Below, in pieces: positions 42,601-48,757 of a DNA stretch of 64,000 nt (position 1 is its first letter; every line of letters starts with the position of its first letter). The notes beneath the pieces are model-generated. The model made no database searches and was not told the DNA's origin. It was given only the letters and a program-made list of their open reading frames with translations. Source of the DNA: Xanthobacteraceae bacterium (GTDB taxonomy: Bacteria > Pseudomonadota > Alphaproteobacteria > Rhizobiales > Xanthobacteraceae); NCBI GenBank assembly GCA_019745775.1, contig JAIESR010000081.1:1-64000 (forward strand), in the 5' to 3' direction. The position numbers and the translations under genes were made by a program.

Positions 42601-44956
42601 GCAAGGGTGGTGGTATGAGATCGTCTCGGACTTGACTTTCGAGGCGCTCGAAGTGTCGCACGGCGGCGGCGCCACGTTCGATCTCGGCAACATCGGCGTC
42701 CGGACCGAGAACGCCCTGGCGCCGTTCGACATTTTGCTGCCGCTTCTCGGCACCGACCAGGACGGCGACGGCATCCAGGACTCGCTGACGATCAGCCTGG
42801 AGCCGCCGCCTCCGTCCGGTGCCAATAACACGATCAACCTGACTGAGGACGTCACCCACGTCTTCCAGGCGAGCCAGTTCGGCTTCACCGACCCGCAAGG
42901 CGACGCCTTCGGCGGCGTGGTCATCACCACGCTTCCGGGGCTGGCAACTGCGGGCAAGCTGATGCTCGGCAACGTCGCGGTTACGATCGGCCAGTTCATC
43001 AGCGCCGCCGAAATAGCGGCGGGGATGCTGACCTGGGCGCCTGCCGACAACGTTTTCGGCGCCGCCGGCACCACGAGCTTCACCTTCCAGGTGCAGGACA
43101 GCCTCGGCAGCATGGACCCGACGCCGAATACGATGAATCTCTCGATGGGCGCGAACCTGCCGGAAACGACGGCATCAGCGGGCACAACGTTGTTTGGGCT
43201 GACGTCAGTGGATCCAATCCGTTCGATCGTCGACGATGCATCTTCGTCGGGAATCGGGGTGATTGGCTCCGGTACCACATTCACGTCGCTCAACTTCCTG
43301 GGTTCGGACAACAATCTCGAGGTTTATTGGGACGGAGGAACCCAGCAGCGGATCGTCACCGCTATCAACCAGTTTGGCGGTTCGGCGTTTGCGACATTCG
43401 AGTTCAATGGGACGAGCAGCTTTGCTGGGTTCTCTCTCAATGGGACTACGTTCAATCTTGATCCCGACTTTGCCGGCGGCAGCGGCAACGACATCATTGC
43501 CGGTACGGCTGGCAGCCAAACGCTACTCGGTGGCAGCGGCAATGACTTGCTGTTCGGCAATGGTGGCAACGACATCCTGAAGGGCGAGACGGGCAACGAC
43601 CTGATGGTTGGCGGCCTCGGCATCGATCAATTCAGGCTCGCGACCAACGCCGGCAGCAGTGGCACTACCGGCGGTGACGTCGTTGCCGACTACGTTGCTG
43701 GCGTCGACAAGATCGGCTTGCTTGAGGGCGCTGGTGCGGGGGCGGTCGACTTCGTCGTCACTGGGATCGCGGCCGGCGCACAGCTTCAAGCTGGCGGCGA
43801 CTTCATCACCCGCTCGACGGTGTCTGCAATAGGAAATGGTGACGATAACAAAGTCATCCAGATCACCAGCGCGCAGACCAACACTGAAATAACTACGACC
43901 GTCATCGGCGGCGGTGGAAGTCCGGATAACAACTATGTCTTGGTGTTCAATTCATCCGCGGGGCGCGGGCAAATCTGGTTCGACGCAAACTGGGAGAACA
44001 CGACAGGCCGCGTGCTGGTCGCAACGCTGGACAGCGTTACAAGCCTTAGTGGCCTCACGGCGATCACTGCATCCGACTTCGTGGTCTACAACAACGCGGC
44101 CGATCCCCTGATCCTCGATCTCGGCGCATCCGGCATCGCGCTCTCCGGCGTCGCCGACGGCGTCAGCTTCGACATCAACGCCGACGGGCTGCCGGACCGG
44201 ATGGCCTGGACGGTGGGCGAGGACGGCATCCTCGCGCTCGATGTCGACGGCAACGGCACCATCGATAACGGCACCGAAATCTTCTCGCCGAGCTTCGCCG
44301 GCGGGGAGCACGCCGGCAGCCTGGCGGCGCTCGCCACGCTCGACGACAACGCCGACGGGCTGATCGACACGGGCGACTCCGCCTATGGCAGCCTCAAGGT
44401 CTGGCAGGACCTCGACCACGACGGCGTCAGCGACGCCGGCGAGCTGACGAGCCTCGCGGCGCTCGGCATCACCGGGATCAACCTCGGCGCCACGCCGGTC
44501 GACGGTTACGTCAACGGCCAGCAGCTCCTGTCGGAGGGCAGCTTCACCTACGCCGACGGCTCGTCCGGCAGCTTCGTCGAGGTCGCCTTCGATACCGAGC
44601 TCGGCGAGGCGGTCACGGGCAATTCGGGACCGTGCATGCCGGCGCCGGCCGATGGCGAGATCTACGTCATCGGGGCCGACCAGACCCAGGCGCCGCTGAC
44701 GATCGAGGGCTTCGTGAACGGCGACCGCCTCGACCTCTCGGCGCTGCTCGACGCCAATTTCGCCGACGGCGACAATGTCGACGATTTCGTCCGGCTCGAG
44801 CAGGACGGCGCCGATATCAAGGTGCAGGTCGATACCAGCGGACCGAGCGGCGGCGCGAACTTCGTCGACGTGGCGGTGCTGGCCGGGTACGGCACCTCGA
44901 ACGCCGATATCGTGCGGGTGGCGTTCGAGAACCAGACCCAGCAGCTTTCGGCCTGA
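30677..44956 (+). CDS. Giant LapA-like type I secreted adhesin with T1SS-143/DUF5801 repeats
   Basis: This 4759-residue acidic protein (about 480 kDa) looks like a surface adhesin. Residues 1-118 form a retention-like module ending in PAAG (119-122), a LapG-type dialanine cleavage motif. Diverged repeats of T1SS-143/DUF5801 type fill about 200-1150, each unit ending in 'DDGP'. A von Willebrand A domain follows at about 1159-1560, with the metal-site motif DSSGS at 1165-1169 and an insertion of roughly 180 residues at 1275-1452. One more diverged repeat (about 1565-1781) precedes eight near-identical repeats of 213-216 residues (1782-3494). Beta-rich segments follow, then a cadherin-like domain (about 4045-4160), five or so RTX nonapeptides (about 4267-4322), dockerin-like calcium loops such as DVDGNGTIDNGTE (about 4499-4595) and a type I export C-terminus. 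The export and protease genes lie downstream on the other strand. Confidence 0.93.
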   Translation: MNAPIRVAQVGGAASGSKPVRILKIEKPASGQAVTAEASYDGTVKIDFGAIANEKITLVHVGETLIILFDNQSTVTIVPFFDSMGVPLANISIESNGKEFSSTEFASTFPITTDQSVLPAAGDGAGTPASGANFSNASVDPLLSPNPLPLLGPEELPNIVFTRIEGAEVNDFPALELLGPLTGMVEEEQFLVGPTQFSDAGIGNEDINDASGFDTDTPGDFNIITLVTTGDLATIIGGGVPPYSFSLEDLENDPVLDNDGNPITSIQDPVVYRNFVAGPPASIEGWTVPNGELEPSRHVFTLELNQDGTFTFTLVDTIDHPDATTGNGDGTQEETLFIDFSDLVRVTDSVGQTAIIGDFSDEPVFSVGVIDDTPIADLDPGQISAVAVDETIDPTFDDGANFADESHPDAPLGAIGFVQASLGSIYADNSLPGADLPDSRTYSLVLNGTNSGLLYSVTNAPILLAQLANGNIVGYIGAVSPNDPAFDSANKVFEFSIDSGSGEITLVQYKPVEHPTAGDFGTPDQDEPTAMAEGIVGVGVHVTDGDEDAANDTIDIGSHFNFEDDGIFVDVFRVEGEGEGSGTFQIDPPTIELDESIDSANDGFDDPPTGEDTYATGEAQDDNGDHDDVDGVTEPSLLLAADLTADGDFAIGIKSTPTDGNGSIASLFDFNVVAGTDLENDSARTEAYSWSLYGPSGDPAGEDGVETTLRVTALDETAVAGVDNPALENLAGDPAARTIFLFQVSPTEIVGKIGQDTPETTDDYVAVRFLIDAATGQITVEQYLPFEHGDTTRFDESLTLALALGGDEEDGARLDVTYTVRVEDNDGDFNEDSESVTLATTDSEVGSFVFDDDGPQANVDNETTTGSEGESGAGGSRVPLQLAQLNLDETFDIQPPDGEDRYVAGETEDDNGDLDDVGSPFNATNLTTDVDFAVAFGKLSTAAGSGGDEGDLGDLFTTPVVDYGTDGPALIDPLTQLFTIELGGAGASGETPTGVKTTLSVTKVDGSVLEGLSDANRVIYLFEEDGVIVGRIGQADADPTNDYVALKIYVENPTDPITAQLTIEQIIPLEHPDTSLHDEQIPLALVGANGEDNPTLTLKLTVTATDGDGDPVTDSAEVLLADKTSDNETAAFTFDDDGPVVTAETTCEEVPPTPGKDANFVLVLDSSGSVDGSQLALIKANAIDFINDAAASGAENIRIHIVDFDSNSRVVGTFDIVIGGEPQDDAGDAKGDQVQAAIDAINAMVGGGFTNYEAALSQAKEWIEGGTVAVTNAHEFDADTDSGENEAFVLTDANGVRIAVVSAWEPFATNTLGDADSDADGFGVTDDDELDETDEMLRFDFGAFNDFDGAGEFGLDGEAAGFRGSEISAATFSLRDFDAGANSVNYRVFYTDGTDSGLINLPFNGATSLNNLITAPAGKLIAYMEFTVPAGEGGRVDLESVVIGTGPMLDADVNKVIFFSDGEPNRALEDDGDVITVNAANALLQSNNEILAIETDDDAGGPNQAFGIEAFGANADGDGLDVLDAIDSNDAQNVTTNTGLGDALASLLESLAGADNDCPPIVIHDETPLVQSGTGTPATNTNDQNDVLGSSLPQPILDLFNAIVTAGIQGEDTHVSEVQEDNQAIGFARGGTQDVGLTYTADYGTDGPNANNALQVDYNLHVVDGTFSGLQTTEGANILLYNGTGSLDGLILGRVGGAQGAVAFALTADPTTGELFVAQYLSIKHLDPGNGSGGTYDEVARIAEGAVFATVTVTDGDGDTATSQQVDVGDRIGFSDDGPDAAFTLNVSASVILDESVGTGGSSKDENGNRIPNDELGAPASPVGGTVIGYGTIALASLLTDNANAGSDGGTTSYALTSNANGDGFPVNGAGTQVGIDSGLDDAQTNQSIMLFSEGGNVVGRVGSDTGAIAFVIQLSGTSLSVWQHRAIEHDDVNDHDEGNDPTDDSAVDDAALIQSLAGKLFLTQTVTDGDGDFDKHTADIGGRFVFEDDGPDAAFTVNASATLVMDESVGTSGSTKDENGNRIPNDESGAPSSPAGGGVIGHASIALSSLITSTADAGSDGGTITYSLSSDANGTGFPVNGSGTQVGIDSGLDDAATNASIFLFSEGGNVVGRVGSDTGSIAFVIQVTGTTLSIWQHRAIEHDDINDHDEGNDPTDDSAVDDAALIQSLAGKIFLTQTVTDNDGDFDRHTVGIGDRFVFEDDGPDASFTLESGKYLELDESLGTGGSTKDEGSGDADNDDEVGAPAAPVAGTVIGYDSISLSSLIDDNSSTGSDGGTTTYALTSSSSGAGFPVNGAGTQVGIDSGLDDAATNTSIFLFSEGGNVVGRVGSDTGSIAFVIQLSGTTLSVWQFIAIEHDDVNDHDEGNDPTDDSAVDDAALIQSLAGKIFLTQTVTDNDGDFDSHTVDIGGRFKFEDDGPDAAFTLSTATSATLVLDESVGTAGSSKDENGNRVPNDESGAPASPAGGTVIGHASIALSSLITDNSSTGTDGGTTTYALTSSSSGAGFPVNGAGTQVGIDSGLDDAATNASIFLFSEGGNVVGRVGNDTGAIAFVIQLSGTTLSVWQHLAIEHDDINDHDEGNDPTDDAAVDDAALIQSLAGKLFLTQTVTDGDGDFDRHTVDIGGRFVFEDDGPDALFALSTATNATLVLDESVGTAGSSKDENGNRIPNDEAGAPAAPVAGTVIGYATIGLASLITDSSDAGSDGGTTTYALTSSVSGAGFPVNTGAAGDVGIDSGLDDAATNASIFLFSEGGNVVGRVGNDTGAIAFVIQLNGTTLSAWQFLAIEHDDINDHDEGNDPTDDAAVDDAALIQSLAGKLFLTQTVTDGDGDFDRHTVDIGGRFVFEDDGPDAAFTLTTATMVLDESVGTAGSSKDENGNRIPNDESGAPASPAGLAIIGYATAGLATLITSTADAGSDGGTTTYALTSSASGAGFPINTGAAGDVGIDSGLDDAATNASIFLFSEGGNIVGRVGNDTGAIAFVIQLSGTTLSVWQHRAIEHDDINDHDEGNDPTDDSAVDDAALIQSLAGKIFLTQTVTDGDGDFDSQTTDIGGQIRFEDDGPDALFTLSTATSANLVLDESVGTAGSSKDEDGNRIPNDESGAPAAPVAGTVIGYATIGLASLITDSSDAGSDGGTTTYALTSSVSGAGFPVNTGAAGDVGIDSGLDDAATNASIFLFSEGGNVVGRVGNDTGAIAFVIQLNGTTLSAWQFLAIEHDDINDHDEGNDPTDDAAVDDAALIQSLAGKLFLTQTVTDGDGDFDSHTVDIGGRFVFEDDGPDAAFTLTTATMVLDESVGTDGSNKDENGNRLPNDESGAPASPAGLAIIGYATAGLATLITSTADAGSDGGATTYALTSSASGAGFPINTGAAGDVGIDSGLDDAASNQSIFLFSEGGNVVGRVGNDTGAIAFVIQLSGTTLSVWQHLAIEHDDVNDHDEGNDPTDDAALDDAALIQSLAGKLFLTQTVTDNDGDFDRHTVDIGGQVRFEDDGPNAGNSETIVTVDEDGLPLGIAGGLGDAVVPNTDLDNNESTNIGTLAGLFSGGSDGVKSLDLALNTGAVSVLNQNNATIPLTSNSNAVFYFWDAATGTLYGSTNVSGANDAAKLANAQATKVFTIVLEADGDYSVKLWQQVDHPIEDDPSTTGTVEISYEDNLTLSLTYRVTDNDDDFATGSFQVMIDDDTPVPFNPATAEMSNPGVVGNSDAQSFALNFFPEAVGADQTGNVVFNLASQGVAAKDTNGNQLSMGGEQLFLFSSVDGHTLTAKTADGDVAFTVTLNTATDTYTVDLEGAVRNSAQFTFSVATNGIQGGNTDGYALTKSATLPSDGIIITGANGAVQDSINTSSGRLAVGNAQSIGAGEKIRFDFVTNITKDLVAPITQSGFDYDAHTATSSVAQQVVQTLANNPTTLVLRAFNSDEDDVLILDTDNEVLVPLTAAEVKVYTGDPSLPGAVQVLSGTNGLTISEAAGVVTIAGMQQGWWYEIVSDLTFEALEVSHGGGATFDLGNIGVRTENALAPFDILLPLLGTDQDGDGIQDSLTISLEPPPPSGANNTINLTEDVTHVFQASQFGFTDPQGDAFGGVVITTLPGLATAGKLMLGNVAVTIGQFISAAEIAAGMLTWAPADNVFGAAGTTSFTFQVQDSLGSMDPTPNTMNLSMGANLPETTASAGTTLFGLTSVDPIRSIVDDASSSGIGVIGSGTTFTSLNFLGSDNNLEVYWDGGTQQRIVTAINQFGGSAFATFEFNGTSSFAGFSLNGTTFNLDPDFAGGSGNDIIAGTAGSQTLLGGSGNDLLFGNGGNDILKGETGNDLMVGGLGIDQFRLATNAGSSGTTGGDVVADYVAGVDKIGLLEGAGAGAVDFVVTGIAAGAQLQAGGDFITRSTVSAIGNGDDNKVIQITSAQTNTEITTTVIGGGGSPDNNYVLVFNSSAGRGQIWFDANWENTTGRVLVATLDSVTSLSGLTAITASDFVVYNNAADPLILDLGASGIALSGVADGVSFDINADGLPDRMAWTVGEDGILALDVDGNGTIDNGTEIFSPSFAGGEHAGSLAALATLDDNADGLIDTGDSAYGSLKVWQDLDHDGVSDAGELTSLAALGITGINLGATPVDGYVNGQQLLSEGSFTYADGSSGSFVEVAFDTELGEAVTGNSGPCMPAPADGEIYVIGADQTQAPLTIEGFVNGDRLDLSALLDANFADGDNVDDFVRLEQDGADIKVQVDTSGPSGGANFVDVAVLAGYGTSNADIVRVAFENQTQQLSA
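36020..41158 (+). repeat. Eight in-frame tandem repeats of about 642 bases in the adhesin gene
   Basis: Unit starts are 36020, 36659, 37298, 37940, 38585, 39233, 39872 and 40520, and the last unit ends at 41158. Unit lengths are 639, 639, 642, 645, 648, 639, 648 and 639 bases. Each unit begins after 'EDDGPDA' and carries 'LDESVGTAGSSKDENGNR', 'VGIDSGLDDA', 'FSEGGNVVGRVG', 'IEHDDINDHDEGNDPTDD' and 'LTQTVTDGDGDFD'. Within the array units 5-8 form a subfamily with 'NTGAAGDVGIDS', whereas units 1-4 have 'GTQVGIDS'. Such arrays change in copy number by recombination and are easily collapsed in assembly. Confidence 0.95.
38585..41158 (+). repeat. Higher-order duplication: units 5+6 copied as units 7+8 (period 1287 bases)
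   Basis: Unit 7 copies unit 5 and unit 8 copies unit 6. By eye, 38694-39106 and 39981-40393 are identical for about 413 bases, and units 6 and 8 share long identical stretches in their first halves. The offset is 1287 bases throughout, so a two-repeat block was duplicated recently. The identity is far above that between other units. Confidence 0.88.
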
Positions 44957-44983
44957 CCGGGTCCGCCACGGAACTGACAACGA

Positions 44984-45012
44984 AGAGGGGCCCGCTCAGG
45001 CCCCTCTTTTTG
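44984..45012 (+). terminator. Strong terminator of the adhesin gene
   Basis: AGAGGGGCC (44984-44992) pairs with GGCCCCTCT (44999-45007) around a six-base loop and is followed by TTTTT. It lies 28 bases after the stop. Confidence 0.92.
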
Positions 45013-45064
45013 CGACTGGAAAGGCGCGTCGGCGCGAGCCGCGCCGTCCGCGCTCTCTTCCCGG

Positions 45065-46027
45065 CTACTTGCCGTTGGGCTTACGGGGCAGCGCGCCGGT
45101 CATGCGCCTGATGATCGGGCGCGGCGCGCCGGCGCCGCCCGCGGCCGTTCCGGGTCGCCTGGGCCCCCCTTCCTTGACCGTAACCGAGGCCGCGGCGCTT
45201 GCCGCGGTCGGCCCGGACGCCGCGACGGTGGCCGGCCGGCCTGCTTCGCGCTCGCCGGCCGGGGGGCCGAGCCTGATGCGCGGGCCGCGCGGCATCGCGT
45301 CCTGATAGCGGCCGGAATAGCGGTGCAGGCCGACATGGGTGATCGGGTGCGAGATGTTGGCCCAGACCTCGCCGCCGCAGCCCGTGCGCCAGCGGTGGCA
45401 GAACGAATAGTCCTCCGACAGCCGCGCGCCCTTCACGGTCACCGGGTCGAAGGCGCGGATCAGCCGGTCGAGGTTCTTGGCCAGCGGAGAGGTCTTCTTG
45501 GCGCCGGTGTCGTTCACCTCCGGCAGCTTCTCCAGCATGGTTTTGACCAGGCGGCGCTCGATCAGCATGATGCCGGCGCCGCAGCCTTCGACCTCCATGA
45601 AGCCGTTGGCGATGCGCGGCTTGCCGGCCCGCGCCACCGGGCGGACCAGGAAGGAATGGGAGCGGGCGATGGCGCGCTCGGCCTTCTCGCCCCTCGCGGC
45701 GAGGCCCGCGAGGCGGTTGAGGTCGACCTGGCGCTTGGGGGCCACCACGCCGACCAGCGGCTTCTTCAGCATGATCATGTCGGCGATCAGTCGGGCGTCG
45801 TAGCCCATGTCGGCGTCGACGAACAGCATGTGGCTGGCGTCCGTCTTGTCGTACCAGTGCGTCAGCAGGAAGTTGCGGCTCTCGACGATGTCGGCATAGC
45901 TGATCGCGGCGAAGATCAGCTCGTGCTTGTCGCGCGCCAGCAGCCGCTGAAGGCGGATCACGCTGCTCACATAGGGCGTGTAGAACATGTCGCCATAGGC
46001 CGGCGTCGCCAACAGGATCCTCGCCAT
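45065..46027 (-). CDS. Putative GT-A fold glycosyltransferase
   Basis: The 320-residue product begins 'RILLATPAYGDMFYTPYVSS' and contains 'MLFVDADMGYDARLIADM', in which Asp71-Ala-Asp73 is a DxD-type metal/nucleotide-sugar motif. 'ANGFMEVEGCGAGIMLIERR' and 'SEDYSFCHRWRTGCGG' follow further on. This matches nucleotide-diphospho-sugar transferases of the GT-A fold. The last 70 residues are rich in proline, glycine and arginine and look disordered. The gene converges on the adhesin gene, with 108 bases and a terminator between them, and lies downstream of the protease and export genes. Glycosylation of the adhesin or of a surface polysaccharide is plausible but inferred. Confidence 0.68.
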   Translation of the reverse strand: MARILLATPAYGDMFYTPYVSSVIRLQRLLARDKHELIFAAISYADIVESRNFLLTHWYDKTDASHMLFVDADMGYDARLIADMIMLKKPLVGVVAPKRQVDLNRLAGLAARGEKAERAIARSHSFLVRPVARAGKPRIANGFMEVEGCGAGIMLIERRLVKTMLEKLPEVNDTGAKKTSPLAKNLDRLIRAFDPVTVKGARLSEDYSFCHRWRTGCGGEVWANISHPITHVGLHRYSGRYQDAMPRGPRIRLGPPAGEREAGRPATVAASGPTAASAAASVTVKEGGPRRPGTAAGGAGAPRPIIRRMTGALPRKPNGK

Positions 46028-46126
46028 GGCGGCGGTCCCTCCGGGGGTGAACGTGGTGCAGATTCGCGCCGCGACCCTAGCAGACCCGCCGGGGTGGGGA
46101 AGGGCGTCGGCAACGGCGCGTCCGCG

Positions 46127-46260
46127 GCGCCGCAGGGCAATCGTATTTGGCCGCGAGCGCGGCGTGCATGACTGCGCCCTCTCCCCACAAGAGGGAGAGG
46201 GCGCAATAATGACCGCCGCGCACCGCTGTAAGGACCAAATGCGATTGCCCTGTGCGGGGC
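46127..46260. repeat. Imperfect palindromic element of about 134 bases, MITE-like
   Basis: The core is a perfect stem: TGCGCCCTCTCCC (46173-46185) pairs with GGGAGAGGGCGCA (46193-46205) around seven bases. The symmetry continues outward with mismatches to the ends, where CGCAGGGCAATCGTATTTGG (46131-46150) faces the complement of CCAAATGCGATTGCCCTGTG (46235-46254). It occupies most of the gap between the protease and glycosyltransferase genes and contains no gene. Confidence 0.8.
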
Positions 46261-46264
46261 GGCG

Positions 46265-47272
46265 TCAGAGCAGGTCGCTCGTCGACGGCGGCAACCTTGC
46301 CGCCCGGTCATGGGCGGCCGCATTGACATCAGGCGCGCCTTGTTTCTTCGGATCGGCCGCCGGTGGTGCCGTCACCGCCGCCGGCCGCACGGCCGGCGCC
46401 GGGCCTTGCGCATAGGGCGCCGCAAACAGGCTCACGCCATTGTGGTCGATGGCGAACAGCGGCGCGAACTGCGGCAGCCTGTTGGGCTCGGCGAGCATGG
46501 AATGCCTGTTGTCGAGCACCAGCCACTGGCCATCCTCGCGCACGGCGAGGACGGCGTGGTCCTGGCGGACCGCGCGATCACGCACCAGCAGGAGCCGCAG
46601 GTCGTCGTCGGCGATGCCGGCGGCGCGCAGGAGCGCATACTTGGCGATGGCGTAGTCCTCGCAATCGCCGCGACCGGAGGCGAGCGTCGCGAGCGGCGGC
46701 GTCCAGAGGTCGGCGACGCCGTGCTGCGCATAGTCGGACGTATATCGGATCGCGGCATTGACCGCGCGGTTGACCACCTCGAGGCGGGCCCGGCCGCCGC
46801 GCGCCTGCGCGCTGTCCACGATCCGCAGGAAGAACAGCGCATGCGGCGAACACGCCTCACGGTCGGTCTGGCAAAGCGCGATCTCCCAGGCCTCGGCCTG
46901 CATCCGACGCTCGACCTCCCGCCACTTCACCCACAAGAGGCCTTCCGGGGCGCGGAACGTCGCGAGGCCGAACGGCTCGCTCGGCGGCAGCAAACGCGGC
47001 GCCGCCGCCGGCTCGTCCGTCAGCGTCATGGTGGTGGCGGCCAGCTGCAGGCCGGGAGCGCCGGGGCGCTGGCCGTCACGGTTCGCCAGGACCTGATTGA
47101 TCGTGAAAAAGCGGGCGTGGGCGGTCGTCGGGACGTTGATCCCCTGCGCCGCCTCGGGCGGCCGTACCGCCTTCTTGGTGTTCTGACGCGCGACCGCGGA
47201 CGTTGTCGCAGCAGCGGCAAGTACCAGCGCGAGCAGGAGCATGCCGCCGCGCGGCCAACGAAGCACTGACAT
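46265..47272 (-). CDS. LapG-like periplasmic cysteine protease (BTLCP, DUF920)
   Basis: The 335-residue product has an N-terminal signal peptide (LLLALVLAAAATTSAVA) and a bacterial transglutaminase-like cysteine peptidase domain. The catalytic triad can be read as Cys204 in 'SGRGDCEDYAIAKYALL', His239 in 'QDHAVLAV' and Asp254 in 'LVLDNRHSM'. Asp203 and Glu205, which flank the cysteine, correspond to the calcium ligands known for LapG. LapG enzymes cut LapA-type adhesins after a dialanine and so release cells from surfaces. A long alanine/proline-rich tail (about 285-335) is unusual for the family. Its place between the T1SS genes and the adhesin supports this role. No LapD-like inhibitor is visible nearby. 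Confidence 0.87.
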   Translation of the reverse strand: MSVLRWPRGGMLLLALVLAAAATTSAVARQNTKKAVRPPEAAQGINVPTTAHARFFTINQVLANRDGQRPGAPGLQLAATTMTLTDEPAAAPRLLPPSEPFGLATFRAPEGLLWVKWREVERRMQAEAWEIALCQTDREACSPHALFFLRIVDSAQARGGRARLEVVNRAVNAAIRYTSDYAQHGVADLWTPPLATLASGRGDCEDYAIAKYALLRAAGIADDDLRLLLVRDRAVRQDHAVLAVREDGQWLVLDNRHSMLAEPNRLPQFAPLFAIDHNGVSLFAAPYAQGPAPAVRPAAVTAPPAADPKKQGAPDVNAAAHDRAARLPPSTSDLL

Positions 47273-47457
47273 CGTTCGACGCCCAATGCGGTGGGACGCC
47301 GGTCAGCATTCTGATGACCCGGAAAACGCCCGCCGTAAGGGCGCGAATGTGGTCGAGCCGCGCTTGCTTCGGGCTCAAAGCGATACGCTCAATTTTATGC
47401 AAGTGCCCGGGAAGATCGCCGGTCTTGGAGGATTGCCAAATCGGCCCTCAACGCAAC

Positions 47458-47501
47458 GATTAAAGAGCGACTAAAGGACGCCTAAAGGTCGACTAAAATT
47501 T
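47458..47501. promoter_or_regulatory. Four 11-base phased direct repeats (CtrA/OmpR-type spacing)
   Basis: Four units of exactly 11 bases follow each other: GATTAAAGAGC, GACTAAAGGAC, GCCTAAAGGTC and GACTAAAATTT. The cores TTAA, CTAA, CTAA and CTAA recur every 11 bases, one helical turn. This is the spacing used by OmpR/PhoB-type regulators, and TTAA-N7-TTAA is the CtrA site. They lie in the 243-base gap upstream of the LapG-like gene and just behind the adaptor gene. Confidence 0.6.
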
Positions 47502-47515
47502 GAACGATACCGCGA

Positions 47516-48757
47516 TCAGCGTTCGCGCAAGGCGCTCTCGCGCAGCATCCGCGCCGGCTTCAGGAGATAGTCGAGCACCGACTTCTCGCCGGTCAGGATT
47601 TCCACCGTCGTCACCATGCCCGGGATGATCGGGAGCTGTTTCTCAGGTGTTCCGAGATAGTTTTTGTCGGTGCGTATCATCACCCGATAGAACGTCTCGC
47701 CCTTTTCCTGGGCCCGTTCCTTTTCATCGACGATGGCGTCCGCGCTGATGCGCTCGACCTTGCCCTTCAGCGAACCATAGACGGACGGGTCGTAGGCGGT
47801 GAGCTTCACGACCGCGTCCTGGTTCGGGCGGATGAAGCCGATGTCCTGCGGACGGATCCGGCCCTCGACCAGCAGCGTGTCGTCGAGCGGCACGATCTCC
47901 ATGACGTTGGCGGCCGGCTGCACCACCGATCCCACGGTCGTCACGTTGAGCCGGTTGACGATGCCGTAGACGGGCGCCCGGAGCTCGGTGCGGCGAACCC
48001 GGTCCTGCGCGGACTTGATCGTCTCATCGAGTACCGCGAGGTCGCCGCGCGATTTGACCAGGTCTTCCTCGGCCTGCGACCGGAAGGCGGCGGTCGCGTG
48101 CTCGAGCTTGGCGCGTATTTCGGCCAGCTGGCCGCGCATTTCGCTCGACTGGCGCTCCAGCCGGAGCATTTCGATTTCGGGCACGACCTTCTGCTTGTAG
48201 AGGTTGCGCGTCAGGTTCACTTCCTTGGTCAGGATCCCGAGCGTCTCGGTGAGCCTGATCTCCTGCTGGCGCATCACGTCGAGGTCCTGCGCAAGCCTGC
48301 GGGCGCGCGCCTCGAAGACGCTCAATTCGGGTGCCGTGTTTTCCGGCGCGAGATCGTCCGGGAAGACGACGCTGGTACGCCCCTGCGCCTCGGCGTCCAG
48401 GCGCGCGACGCGGGCCGCCATCGCGCCGCGCCGTTCACGAACCTCACCCAGCTCCGAGGCGAATTTAACGTCGCTGATACGCATCAGCGGCTGGCCCTGC
48501 TGGACGATCACGCCCTCCTGAACCAGGATTTCGTTGACGATGCCGCCCTCCAGCGACTGAACGAATTGCGTCAGTCGCGAGGGCACGACCTTGCCGTTGC
48601 CGCGTGTGACCTCCTCGAGGATCGCAAAGTGAGCCCATATCAGCCCAACGACGATCATGGCGATGGTCGCAAGCAGGAGCATCCGCGACGTCCGCGGGGT
48701 GCGCAATTCGACGGCGGCCTTGATGTCGTTTGCGAACGCGAAATCAGAGTGCTGCAT
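47516..48757 (-). CDS. Type I secretion membrane fusion protein (HlyD/LapC-like)
   Basis: The 413-residue adaptor links the inner-membrane ABC exporter with the outer-membrane channel. A short cytoplasmic N-terminus precedes one membrane helix (LLLATIAMIVVGLIWAHF, about 26-44). Then come a lipoyl-like half ('VQSLEGGIVNEILVQEGVIV'), a long alpha-helical hairpin (about 105-240), the second lipoyl half with 'RAPVYGIVNRLNVTTVGSVV' and a beta-barrel domain near the C-terminus ('IIPGMVTTVEILTGEKSVLDY'). This is the standard HlyD layout. The start overlaps the end of the ABC gene by 14 bases, showing translational coupling. Confidence 0.94.
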   Translation of the reverse strand: MQHSDFAFANDIKAAVELRTPRTSRMLLLATIAMIVVGLIWAHFAILEEVTRGNGKVVPSRLTQFVQSLEGGIVNEILVQEGVIVQQGQPLMRISDVKFASELGEVRERRGAMAARVARLDAEAQGRTSVVFPDDLAPENTAPELSVFEARARRLAQDLDVMRQQEIRLTETLGILTKEVNLTRNLYKQKVVPEIEMLRLERQSSEMRGQLAEIRAKLEHATAAFRSQAEEDLVKSRGDLAVLDETIKSAQDRVRRTELRAPVYGIVNRLNVTTVGSVVQPAANVMEIVPLDDTLLVEGRIRPQDIGFIRPNQDAVVKLTAYDPSVYGSLKGKVERISADAIVDEKERAQEKGETFYRVMIRTDKNYLGTPEKQLPIIPGMVTTVEILTGEKSVLDYLLKPARMLRESALRER

